Part shown: positions 1 to 10,830 of the stretch, one piece after another
Numbering within the stretch: the stretch's first letter is position 1
How the letters are laid out: each line of letters begins with the position of its first letter
Assembly: GCF_022539315.1 (NCBI RefSeq)
Contig: NC_066313.1
Location: 38,415,059-38,479,058, forward strand
Reading direction: 5' to 3'
Source: Serinus canaria
Lineage: Eukaryota; Chordata; Aves; Passeriformes; Fringillidae
Length of the DNA: 64,000 nucleotides
The notes under the pieces: generated by a model
What the model was told of the DNA's origin: nothing
The model's input: only the letters and a program-made list of their open reading frames with translations
Databases searched by the model: none
Translations under genes and position numbers: made by a program

Positions 1-3000
1 TGCACTGGCAATGTCCAAGCGATCAAAATGGAGCCTTGGATGAGCATCCAAGGGCTGTGACAGAGGAGGAACAGGGGAATGCAGCGCTGTTTAGGCCAGC
101 ACTTCTATTAAATAAATTGTTAATCAAGCACCATCCTTAATGAATTGAATAATGCTCAATATAAGAAGATCTGATGGCTGTTTCGCCCTCCAGGTGCACC
201 AGGCAAGATTAATAAGTCTTAAAGGAGTAATATACATAGAACACAGAGAGAGAGGTAAGTGAAGACCTTGAACTGACAGCCTCATGTAGGAAAGCAAGAA
301 GTAAATTCCACTAGAAGATAATTGATTCTTCAGGGACTTTTACCTGTCAGATTCAATAGTAGGCTGGAAAATGCTGCTGCTTTTTTAAGGTGCTACTGAA
401 AGAAACAGAGTGAATGACAGATACCTACAATTTGTCCTTTCATTATGCAGTAGGGGTTTTTTCAGTAAGATTAAGCTGTGTTGAACTAGATGTCCCAGTG
501 GTATTTCAATAGTCTGTGGCTAAACTAAATCCAAAATAGCTGTTTATAACACAGAGAACTCTGAGTTCCCTATGAATATGGCTTAATAAACAAAGCAAAT
601 GCTAGAATAATCTAAACAGTAAACTGCCATACATTCTTGTATCTTTTCAGCATATTAAAAAAATGGTATAATAAAAAATAGACAAGCTAAAACTAACTCT
701 AGCATGCAGTTGAAAGTGTAAAGAGGCTGCTTCTAAACTAATAAGAGTGTAAACACTTTGAGAGTAAGGATTCCCTGTGCGTGTCTCCTGATGCCTTAAG
801 TTTTAGCTTTCATATTTTCCAGATTCTGTACTGCATCAGTAGATAATTCTGAACTTCATATAAAGTGTTAACAAGTTCTCCTCAGAGTTTAGTCCGACAA
901 TCAATCCTTTTCCAGCCTGAGAACCAAGGACACCAGTTGCAGCTTTAGGCTCGAGAAGTTTAAACAACAGTGAATTGAGGAGAGCAATCTGGGAGGATGG
1001 GACTGCATAACCTAAAGCTGAAATTGGACAATTAACCCCAACACGTAAAATGGACCAAAACTTATTAAAGTGTGAAAAACTCATGACCCAGGGTCCATCT
1101 TGGGAGAAGCCACTGCCAGGCTCTTGTATTGTCCAAGGCGTATCCTTTGAAGGCTCTTTTGATAAATACCTACTTCATTCCTTAAACAATGTCTAGCCTC
1201 TGTTCTAGGTAGCCGCTCCAGGCATCACTCCCAGCATTGGTCTCAGTCCACACTTGTGATTAGAGCATTGAAGAACTTGGAAGAACTTTCTTCTACTAAT
1301 TTCAGTCTGCATGAAGGGACTGATAGGACTATACAACATGTATTTCTCTGCCCCTCTGGGCCTTAATTCTGATGCCTTCAGTGTTTGGTCTCTTCAAGAG
1401 ATGAGGGGAAATGCATCTCTCTCCTGCTCTTGTCATTGTCTCTTTTGGTGCACAATTTTTCATGTGTCATAGCAGGTCTCCATAAAATATTATTTTCCAT
1501 TAGATTATAATAAAATTTATTCTTACTTTTCAATTATTAAAATTGCAGTACTAAAGTATAACTTATATTAATAACTTTAAAATATTAGCAAAGCATTTCC
1601 AAGCCTTTCAAAAGTATTATTTATCACAGTATGAAGGAAATTAGGCTGGAAGAAAATTGCTTACTGATTTTAAGTAATTTCTCTTAAACTATTGCAATAA
1701 AACACCTAAAAAATAAATTCCAAATGAAAATAGATCTTTTAGAGACATTTCTGTTTTCTGCGAGGTTCTCTCTGACCCACGGGCAAATTTTTTTTCCAAA
1801 CTCTTTTTGAAGCACTACAGGAAAATGAAGAGCTCAGATCTTTCTAGGCTCTGTAAAATCTTTTGTCATTTACCAAAGTTTCAAAAATAGTTCTTTAAAT
1901 TTCTTGGTGAGTAAGAGTAAATGGCAAAGGTTTATTTGTTTAACACTACAACTTTGGAATGATATCTGACTTTTTCAATTTGAGGAGAAGACATTGCAAG
2001 ATTGCTGAGATAAATAAGAGCATTTTCAAAAAAATATCTTCATTTAGCTAATTACATTTCTCTGGGATACCTGTGTGGGAGGGAGCCACCTTCACAACAA
2101 AAACACCTTCAGGTAGTCCTAAGAAAAACTAGAGGGCTTTGCCCAGGTTGACAAAATGAGGTATACTTCCTTAATGGAATGTAAAAATCCTTCCCTGGAA
2201 TCAGTTTCAGCCGTTTATATTCTTTCCAATATGAATTCAATTTAGTACTCTTGAAAATTCTTCCATGTGACCACCACAAGTCCCAGATTCCACCTTGGAA
2301 GCTTTGTAGCAAGTCTTCCTACAGTGTCTAAATTAATTGTGTTTTTGTGTTATTCATCTACCTCTACTGAAATCAATGAAAGAAGATTCTGTGTGTTGGC
2401 CAACAGCTGTAATGTCATTATTAATTTCTCTGCAGTACCCTATGTGAATCAATAAGGGGCCAAGAGGTCTTGACAAGACATATTTTATCTAACATTGATC
2501 TTGATGACCAAGCCAGTGCCCTCAAGTCTAACCATTGATTCTAAGAGACAGAACTCTCAAGCTGGAGGCCAACTTTGTGCTATTAAACACATCAGAATTT
2601 GTAATTAAAGAAAATGTCACACTGTCATATTTTTCATCACAGGCAAAAGGAATCTTTCCACACACATTAAGAACAGCATCAAGTGCAGAGATACACTAGA
2701 GATATGTACCCTGAATTTAATTACTGTTTTTATAGACTACATTCAAATTCAAATCAGATTCAATAACATTCCACTATATAAGGACGTTGATTTCCTTCTA
2801 CTTTTCTTCAATTAAAAATTTTGAGAAAATACTTTTTGGGTTGTTTTCATTTTCATTTCCTGACCATATTTTCCATTAATTTCTTGGGAGTCTGAATCTG
2901 AATACATTTTTGAACAAATACACCCATTTCAGCTGGCCTGTCTTATCAGCCAAGGACCAGTTGTTGTTGATATTTCTCTATTCACTTCATTTTAAAGTAA

Positions 3001-6000
3001 CATGAACCAAAGCATTCAAAAGATGTTCAGAGCTGTTGACTAAATGTGAATATCTGAGAGACCAAACAAAATCAGTTACCTAAAAGTCAAGAAAAAAAAT
3101 TTTCTTACATGTCTTGGAACACTACAGCATTTGATCCCCAAACATGCAATATAAATGTCTGGGTGAAAAGATGACTACTGGCTTTTAAGAAGTTCATAGA
3201 TACATACAGCTTAAGGTATAATTAATATAGCTAGCATAATTTTTAGAAAAAAATATTATGACAGAAGGCTGATTTATAGTTAAGTTCCAAAGACAGAAAC
3301 AGATTTCTAGTAATTTGATAACATTATAGTAATAAACACTCCTGATTCTGTGATTGTGTATGTTAGGGATTAAGTTATAAATTATGGTTGATGTATTATA
3401 TGCTCTAAGAAATTCAGGAAAAGAGAGATGTTGTCTCAGAAAACTTGTTGTTCAAATTAAGGGAAAAGATCCACAGGGATTTTTAGGAAAGGCTCATATT
3501 GAAAATTAAGATTAAAGAGAGGACATTTCTGCCAGTCCCCCGCTTAAAGAAGGACTAACCAGCTTCTCAATACTGTACAGAGCCAATCTAAAAATTAATG
3601 GAAATCACCAAGTTTTGATACAATAGGTTTGGAGTCTGAAGATGCCTAGGATGCCAGCACCACACATGAGTACTCCATTTAGTAGTCCAGCTGGAGATGA
3701 CAGGTCCATTGACGTCAGCCCTGATTTGCCTGAGATCACACAAGTTCTCCTTTGCAAAACAGGAAATTTAAGAAGTAACTCTAACCCCAGAGGCTTTGCT
3801 TTCCAAAACTCGTTATATGCATTTCAGATTTCAGCTCTACTTGGCTTAGGTTTCATAGCAATTAAACTGAAGTACCTTTGTTTCATAATTTAGTAGAATG
3901 CTTTTATTTCAAATATTTTAAGTGTTATTTTCATCACATTGTTTAACCAACTATTATTACATTTATAAGAATATCCTCAAGTTTTCCTCAGCAGAGTTTC
4001 TGTTTGCAAACACATATTACAGTACAATTCAGGGTTATTTCTGAAAATATTAAAAGGGATGAATTCATTAGCTAAGTGCACAAAAATATTACAGTACATT
4101 CATTTTATTATATAATGAGTACTTGAGTCTATATGACAAAGAAAAAGAGGAGAATATAATAGGTATATTGATAGATGCCTATATTAAAATGTGCAAGGAA
4201 TATACCTGGTTTGCTACAAGGATTTACATTGCTGCAGAAATGCACTGGGACTGTATTTAGGCTTTCATACTTTCTAGTTCTAAACACTGTTACTCTCTGC
4301 TTTTACTTGCATTTTCTCTGTCTTTGCAAAACTTTGCCTACGGCAGTTAATGTGCCAGTTTTTAGGTCAAAGGAATTTGCAAAGTTTCAAGAAAATGGAA
4401 GAAAAAAAGCATTATAAGTTATTAAGATTTAACCTAACTGAAAAACTAAGCTTAGTTAAAGTTCCTATAATTTCTTGAAACATGGAAGTGATTTTTCTTT
4501 AAATTTTATGCTTTCCATGGACTTAAGCCTCAACACATATATTCCAGATAACTGACAGCAAATATACATTAAGCCTGCTCTAATTAATTGCATATCCCTT
4601 TAGAGACTAAAAATTATCATCCTATCAATTTTTTTGGAAGTGATAACCTGTCAGGGCTGTCACCATTTCTAAATGTAAATTAATTTCTAAAAGCTCTCAT
4701 AAAAAAAAATTGAGTCCATTTCTTTTGGATAACTGGAAAATTAAGTTTTGAAGACTTACCTCTTTTTTACTGAAATGTTCTGAGTCTGCACTGAAAAATT
4801 ACATTGCACATATTAGGAACCAAGATTAAATATGGCTTGGCTAATGACAGAAAAGAGGAATTCAGTGTTAACCATGATTGACTATGACTGAGGGATCAAA
4901 ATTTAGGAGATTTTACTTTATTGTTCTGTAGCCTTGACTTTAAAAAGTAAAAATGCATAAAAGGTAGGGAACTGAATTCAATTTTAAATACTGTCTAAAT
5001 ATACAAGAGGTGTTATTCAAAATGAATAGCCATGTAAAATTCCATCTCGTATTCTTAGTATTCTGTCATTAACTATGAAAACTACTACATAAAAACCAAA
5101 TAATCTGAAGGCATTCTGAAAGAGAAAAGAACCACAAGATTGGATATAAGGTGCATATTCAAATCTGAAACAAGCAGTTTTATGCTGCTATAGGTATGTA
5201 ACATCTCTGTAACAGTGAATCTAAGGAAGGAGAAGTGCTATGAATTCAGAGAATCTCAAGTGGCAATTGACAGAGTGAAAGGTGGTGGATATATGTGACG
5301 AGGCAAAACAATCCTGCTTTTAGATTGGAAACAGCTTTGTCAAAACAAGACCCATACTTCAAATCTTGTTTCTTGGTTCAAACCACAGTTACATATCCAA
5401 TGCTGAAAATAAATGAAATCCTAATTAGTTAGTCCTATTTATACAGATACATATGATGCTAACTCTACAGTAAGTAGAGAAAAAAAAATTCTTCAAACAT
5501 TAAAAAGGTCACAGTACTCTTAATATAAATGTATGGAGGTAATTTTTAGCAAGTCATATTTTCATCTGTTTGGGTTATATTCCACCCAAAGACAGTCCTT
5601 ACACAGCTTCAACTCCAGTCTAATTAAAAGATCTTAATTCAGGCAGGATTAATAGAAGAGAGCAGTACAAAATTTAGATTGCTTTTAAAGGAATAATATA
5701 ATCACTTCTCTGTTTAGAATGTATTTTACATTCTTAACTGCTTCCACTTAACTTCACATGTGCACACTAAATTTCTGTTATTTTCTAAAATCCTTAACTT
5801 AAATGTTTTCTTAAGACAAGGAAAAGGTCACCCCTTTGTGAGCACAGGATCATTCACTGAGTCAGCTCCCAGCTGTTGTCAGCTACCTTGGAACCTCTGT
5901 GGTACTGTGGTTTATGTGCCACTTGTTGCAATACTGAGAATCCATATCATACCTTGGGGGGAATTTTGTGATGATAAATAGCATAGTATTTAAACAATAG

Positions 6001-7089
6001 TGATTTTAGAGTAATAGTCATTAATACAAAGAGTCATGGCTGCATTTGCTCAGATGAAAAGTGTTCACAAAATCAGGTTCATTTTTTTCTGGTGATTAAT
6101 GGTTATTCTGGAATTTACAAAGAACTGCACAGAAATTTCTTTATTATAAATTTTTTGGTTTTTTTTAAATTTCTATTACTAATTTTCACTTGAAAAACAG
6201 ATATAAGTGTTTTTTTTTTATTTTTAGTTTTGAGCATACACCTAAACAAACTTCTATATCTGCTTCCTTTGTAACTGATATGTTGACTACTTAAATCCAA
6301 ATTATTTTAATTTTTTTGGCAAATTGCCTTCTCCTTTATAGAGGAGAAAAAGAGATGTTTTCTCATTCCATACAACAATGAGAGATGAATATATTTTTTA
6401 AAATTAAGAGCAAGCATGTCTATATGGAACAATAATTTGCAAAGGCAGCTTCCCACAACTTTTCTAAGGATAGATGCATTACAGTTTTGCATGCTGAAAT
6501 TAATATATGGAAAATATTTATATTACTTTAACAAATGTTTTATTGTTGTATCTTTTAGGGTATTTTCATAAAAATGTCTTTTCTTTCTGCAGTATTTTCT
6601 TTAATGTTTTTGTGCCAAACTTTAGTAGAAAATTCCCCAACAATAATCAAATACATGGAAAATTATTTTTCCTCAAACATATCCAAAACAAAATCTGGCT
6701 TATTTCTCCATTTGCCTTCCTTATCAAAGTCAAAGTAAAAATTGTGACATTTTTGTACTTCTGTATCTAGAATAAGATATGACATTTTTAAAAGCCAGTC
6801 TGTCTGTCATTGAAAAAGAAGAAACTGGTTAAAGATGCCAGTCCTTTAAAGAGGGATGTAACTTGAATTTTGAGCAGATGACCTGCTACTGCTGCTGCTT
6901 TAATTCTTTGGATGAATACATGCACTCTTTATTCCTTTCTGCTAACGTGACTCAACTTGTTGTACAAGTGTTATAAACGTTGATAATTGTTAAACATTTT
7001 TTGGTGCTCCATGACAGCAGCTCAGCTACTCTGGAGATAATTCTCCTTTTTGTGAAATGTCAAGAAATTATGAGATATTTCCCATTCAG
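1..7089. other. Unique AT-rich non-coding DNA
   Basis: About 7 kb with no recognisable gene, RNA gene or classified repeat. All frames on both strands are broken every few dozen codons, and the longest open stretches (60-90 codons) have no recognisable protein character. CpG is scarce and A/T runs are common, as in a bird gene desert or long intron. One small candidate exon with good splice signals (194-254) lies near the left edge and is listed separately. A perfect 14-bp palindrome centred on AAGCTT near 4446-4459 is too short to mean anything alone. Confidence 0.6.
194..254 (+). other. Candidate 61-bp exon bounded by splice sites
   Basis: A pyrimidine-rich acceptor (tttcgccctccag, ending at 193) is followed after 61 bp by a consensus donor (gagag then gtaagtg from 255). 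One frame is open across the whole segment and reads VHQARLISLKGVIYIEHRER; the other two contain stops. I do not recognise the peptide. Splice-site pairs of this quality also occur by chance in tens of kilobases of neutral DNA, so this is only a candidate for an exon of a non-coding or unknown transcript. Confidence 0.2.
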
Positions 7090-7709
7090 AAAAGGAAAAG
7101 GGAAGGGAAAAGTGGAAGGGGAAACAGAGGAAGGAAGTGGCAGAGGGAAGTGGCAGAAGGAAGTGGCAGAGGTGGTGGAAGTGGCAGAAGGAAGTGGCAG
7201 AGGTGGTGGAAGTGGCAGAAGGAAGGAAGTGGCGGAAGGAAGTAGCGGAAGGAAGGAAGTGGTGGAAGGAAGTGGCGGAAGGAAGGAAGGAAGGAAGGAA
7301 GTGGCGGAAGGAAGGAAGTGGCGGAAGGAAGTGGCGGAAGGAAGGAAGGAAGGAAGGAAGGAAGTGGCGGAAGGAAGGAAGTGGCGGAAGGAAGGAAGTG
7401 GCGGAAGGAAGGAAGTGGCGGAAGGAAGTGGCGGAAGGAAGTGGCGGAAGGAAGGAAGTGGCGGAAGGAAGGCGGAAGTGGCGGAAGGAAGGAAGGAAGG
7501 AAGAAGGAAGGAAGAGAAGGAATGAAGAGAAGGAGAGGAAGGAAGGACGAGAGAGGCAGTAAGGAAGGAGCGGAATGCGGCCACGGAAGTGGGAAGGAAG
7601 GAAGTGGCGGAAGGAAGGATAGCGAAAGGAAGATGGGAAGGAAGTGCGGAAGGAAGGAAGGAAGGAAGGAAGGAAGGGAGGAAGGAAGGAATGAAGGAAG
7701 GAAGGAATG
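7090..7709. repeat. GGAA-based tandem array (ETS-motif-like minisatellite)
   Basis: About 620 bp of purine-only-strand DNA made of GGAA tetramers interrupted by GTGGC, giving recurrent GGAAGTGGCGGAAGGAA units. Near the left end two copies of a 31-bp unit are exact (starting at 7149 and 7180, with a third starting at 7211), with CAGA in place of CGGA. Units then become GGAAGTGGCGGAA with variable numbers of GGAA. About 22 CpGs lie in the array, strongly above the surrounding DNA, which suggests recent expansion or gene conversion rather than an old decayed sequence. The array produces long open frames on both strands (up to 266 codons) with low-complexity products. The basic periods, 4 and 31 bp, are not multiples of three, so these are artefacts and not genes. 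Confidence 0.93.
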
Positions 7710-7925
7710 AGGCTGCGACTACGTCCTGAACTGCCGATTCCACGGAAGGAAGGACAGGAAGGAAGGCATGAAGGGCGGCAAGGAAGTTGCGTAGGACAGG
7801 CAGGATGAAGGAAGGAAGGAAGTCACGGAATTCGCCTGAAGGACGGCCGAAGCCGTACATGCCTCCGACGGCCGCTCCGCCATCCGCAGTCCTGAAGGAA
7901 TGACAGGAAGGAAGGCATTATGATT
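7710..7925. other. CpG-rich degenerate flank of the GGAA array
   Basis: Between the regular array and unique DNA lies about 215 bp in which GGAAGGAA fragments alternate with irregular CpG-rich sequence such as acggccgaagccgtac and ccgacggccgctccgcc. I count roughly 17 CpGs in 200 bp, the highest density in the window. It resembles no element I know. It could be a divergent edge of the satellite, a filler inserted during array growth, or base-calling noise in an assembled tandem repeat. Confidence 0.55.
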
Positions 7926-8059
7926 CAAAGGACTAGTGCAGTTTTGATGCAAGTACCTTGACCTTCCTTCTTCTCTGCATTTATACTAGATCTACAGAGT
8001 GGTTTTGGTATGTTCTAAACATATTCCAAGGACAGTGCAGCACAGGCTCTCTAGCTTCC

Positions 8060-8317
8060 GAAACTGATTTTAAACCGAAGGAAGGCAGGTTTAGGTTAGA
8101 TGTTAGGATGAAATTCTTAACTCAGAAGGTTGTAAAGCACTAGAATAAGTTGTCCAAAGAGGTGGTGGATGCCTGATTCTTGGAAGTGTTTAAGGCCAGG
8201 CTTGACAGAGCTCTGGGCCACCTGATCTAGCAAGTTGCATCCCTGCCCATGGCAGACGGGTTGGAATTAGGTGGTCTTTAATGTCCCTTCTATCTCAAAC
8301 CATTCTATGATTCTATG
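8060..8317 (+). mobile_element. CR1 LINE, 3' end fragment
   Basis: Sense-oriented 3' end of a chicken-repeat-1 retrotransposon. The segment encodes the last part of ORF2 (GRFRLDVRMKFLTQKVVKH, the conserved C-terminal RFRLD...VVKHW region of the CR1 polymerase) and then a stop. The characteristic 3' part follows: tggtggatgcctgattcttg, the ccctgcccatggcag block, ggtctttaatgtcccttc, and two terminal attctatga repeats ending at 8317. It is a 5'-truncated copy, the usual outcome of target-primed reverse transcription, and it has point mutations, so it is dead. It lies between the GGAA array and the LTR. Confidence 0.93.
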
Positions 8318-8496
8318 AGTGTCCAATACAGACTACCCTACCCCACAGTAAACTCCATGTATCCTGCAGGGAACTGATCTAACACTTTGATATACTGATC
8401 TCATCATACTGTGCTGAATGAGTTTCTACTGTAAATTTCTCCTTACTTTGACTTTACTAATCTTGGACTGAAAAAAAATATTCTGATTGTACTCTT

Positions 8497-8540
8497 TGTT
8501 TGGTTTTTTTTTTGTGGGTTTTTTTTTTTTTTTTTTTTTG
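8497..8540. repeat. T-rich tract with 21-T homopolymer
   Basis: Two T runs separated by gtggg, the second 21 T long (8519-8539). It sits just upstream of the LTR-like block. It could be the antisense poly(A) remnant of an older insertion, or simple slippage. It encodes nothing. Confidence 0.8.
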
Positions 8541-8559
8541 TCGGGATAGAATTATTTTC

Positions 8560-9060
8560 TTCATTGTAGCCAGTGTTAGGCTGTGTTTTGAACCTGTGGT
8601 GAAAACAGTATTGATAACACAGATTTTACTTATTGCTGAGCAGAGCTAACACAGAGTCAAGGATTCTTCTACTTGTACTGACTTGGGAGTGCGGGCGGGC
8701 ACCAGGCATGCATGAAGTTTTGGGAGGGGACATATCCAGGAGAGCTGAGAGCAACTGACACAAAGGATATTCCATGGCATATGGCATCATGCTTAGCATG
8801 TAGAGCTGGGGGAAGAAGGAGAGAGGGGCCATTCAGAGTGATGAAGTTTGTCTTCCTGAGGCACTGTTAAGCACAGTGGAACCCTGGTTCTCCTGGAGAT
8901 GTCTGACCACCTGTTCATTAAGTGTGGTGAATTAGTTCCTTCTTTTGCTTTTCTTGTGTGCACTTTTTTTTTTTTTTTTTTAAACCTATTAAACTGTCTT
9001 TATCTCAACACATTATTTTTCTTACTTTTACCCTTTGGACTGATTATTTAGGATTTGAGG
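8560..9060 (+). mobile_element. Solo LTR of an avian endogenous retrovirus (decayed)
   Basis: I recognise this block as a family of avian endogenous-retrovirus long terminal repeats. The order of landmarks matches: a U3-like start near 8565, a GC-richer centre, ggatattccatggcatatgg followed by the position where a TATA box is expected, then gctgggggaagaaggagaga. Downstream come a pyrimidine-rich segment with an 18-T run (8964-8981) and an ATTAAA polyadenylation signal at 8988-8993. The TATA position reads catgtagag (8797-8805), so the promoter core is probably broken. No gag, pol or env sequence is found on either side, so it is a solo LTR or a truncated one. The family name is not assigned, and the exact ends (target-site duplication) were not found. 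Confidence 0.6.
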
Positions 9061-9985
9061 AAAAAAAAAAAAACCTGAATACTGTAAAGGATAGTAATAA
9101 TAAAAACAATAATATTAATTATTTATTTTGAACTGGATTTTTGTGTTTATACCACATATTTGTTCCATGCATGAAAGTGCAAACCCAGTATAATTTTTTT
9201 TTTATTTGCTAATGCAACAATGTAAACTAATTTAAAAACAGACATGACACACAATTGACAAGGAATACTATTACAGCTCATTTTTCAAACAGGTTAAGCT
9301 TATGAATAGAGTTTTACCTTGAAAATTCAGAGTTTTTACCTCTACTGGATTTTTAATGACACGGATGTCTCGTGATTTCAGGATGATACCACAAATAGTG
9401 TTTTCTTTTCTCCAAAATAAACTCAGTGCAAAATGATATCTGGGTTTGTGGCCAGTTCTGGCCTGAAATCCTTTTTTAGGCATAAATGAGCCAAAAAAAA
9501 AAAGCCTATTTGCTTTGTCCTGTAACTCAGGACAAAGCAAAATTGCTGGTGAATACTTCAGTATACTGGCAGCAAAAAGGATCAAGCCATTTGCTTTATT
9601 GCACTCACTTTTTGAGTAGGATAGATGCTACTACAATTTTTTCTTCATAATGTTTCTAACTTATCTGATATTTTTAAAAGACATTTATTACTCCAGACCT
9701 TTTCAAGGGATGCTAGGAGCAACAGTGTAAAAATTCAGTGCAAAATCCAAAGAGAAGTCACAAGCTGAAAATTGTACTGCCTTGATTGGTGTCAGATCTC
9801 CTGGACGCGTTCCCTTCCAAGTCTTTGTGCATGCCCAGTGCCCTCACTGCCATGGCAATACAATTTGAAAGTAATATTGCTTCTGGTGTATGGTAGTTTT
9901 CTTTGTTTAAAAGAAAAAAATACTACTCTTTCAGAATAAAGAAATATTCACTTATTTTTGCAAGTAATTTTATATGCATCTTCAT
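9061..9985. other. Unique AT-rich spacer between repeats
   Basis: No gene. It contains A and T homopolymers (9061-9073, 9196-9204) and the perfect hairpin at 9509-9541. A 104-codon open frame on the - strand (9271-9585) has no recognisable character and overlaps the hairpin, so I do not call it. Confidence 0.55.
9509..9541. repeat. Perfect 14-bp inverted repeat, 5-nt loop
   Basis: Left arm TTTGCTTTGTCCTG (9509-9522), loop TAACT, right arm CAGGACAAAGCAAA (9528-9541). All 14 pairs are Watson-Crick. A stem of this length with so short a loop is rarely expected by chance in 64 kb. It is too short for a microRNA precursor, because pairing does not continue outward. It could be the core of a small hairpin or palindrome, or a foldback left by replication template switching. 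Confidence 0.85.
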
Positions 9986-9989
9986 GAAG

Positions 9990-10341
9990 AGAAGAGGAGT
10001 TTGAGAGGAGACTTCACCACAGTCTGCAGCTTCCTCAAGAGGGGAAGTGGAGAGGCAGGCACTGATCTTTCTCTAGTATTCAGTGATAGGATCTAGAGGA
10101 ACTGCATGAAATTGTGTCAGGGGAGGTTTAGGTTGGATATTAAAAAAAGATTCTGCATCTAAAGTGTAGCTGGGCAGTAGAGATTGCTCCCAAGGAAGAT
10201 GGTCACATCATCAAGACTGACAGAAATCAAAAAGTGTTTGGTCAATACTCTCAGGCACATGGTGTGATTTTTGGGGGGTCCTGTGCAGGGTGCAGAATTC
10301 AATGATCCTTATGGGTTCCTTCCCACTCAGGATATTCTGTG
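9990..10341 (+). mobile_element. CR1 LINE, 3' end fragment
   Basis: Sense CR1 remnant covering the distal part of ORF2 and the 3' region. Recognisable parts are gagaggagacttcacc...ctgcagcttcctcaag (the conserved RGDLI..YNYLK-type coding stretch, now out of frame), ggggaggtttaggttggata (the RFRLDI box) and the terminal region ggttccttcccactcaggat with a decayed end gatattctgtgaccctgtgg. It is more diverged than the copy at 8060-8317. It directly abuts an oppositely oriented CR1 piece. Confidence 0.85.
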
Positions 10342-10344
10342 ACC

Positions 10345-10830
10345 CTGTGGTATAACAGCCACTCTTCCTGTGTCGTTTGCAAACTTGGTGAGAATATTAT
10401 CATACAATCATTAATTAAAGTATTAAAACGGACTGGACACAGTATTGATCCCTGGAGTATACCACCAGTCTCTGGTCTCCAATTGAATATTGCACCTAAG
10501 ATCACCACCACAATTGTCTGGCCATTATGTCAGTTTTTATTTCATCCCAATGTCTTTTCATCCAGCCCATATATAAGCAGCTTATCTATGAGGCTGTGAA
10601 TGTGTTACAGAAGTACAGGTAGAAAATTGCTCTCTTCATTTCTGCAAGGTCAGTCATTTCATTGTACAAGTTTATCAAGCTGGTCAAGCATGACCTCCCT
10701 TTCAGGAAGCTATGCTGACTATTCCTGATGATTTTCTTGTCCTTCATGTGCCTGGAAATAGTATCCAGCATTAGCTAATCCGTAACCTTCCAGAGACTAA
10801 GGTAAGGCTGAATGGTCTGTGGTTTCCTGA
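10345..10830 (-). mobile_element. CR1 LINE reverse-transcriptase fragment (antisense)
   Basis: Read on the - strand this is the central reverse-transcriptase part of CR1 ORF2. One piece (10586-10771) reads ISRHMKDKKIIRNSQHSFLKG followed by SCLTSLINLYNEMT, the CR1 ISRHM.D...I..SQHGF.KGKSCLTNL region. A second piece (10299-10511) reads NWRPETGGILQGSILCP and VRFNTLINDCM, corresponding to [27 protein letters not shown]. Frameshifts separate the pieces and the catalytic aspartate box is not intact. It is cut at the junction with the sense CR1 at 10341, which suggests that the sense copy inserted into or beside an older antisense copy. Confidence 0.85.

Noticed and set aside
7060..7860. 266-codon open frame on the - strand, and 130-181-codon frames on the + strand, over the GGAA array
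   Set aside because: Products are pure low complexity (PSFLPS or RKEVAEG repeats), the repeat periods are not multiples of three, and several frames on both strands are open at once. This is an artefact of the tandem repeat.
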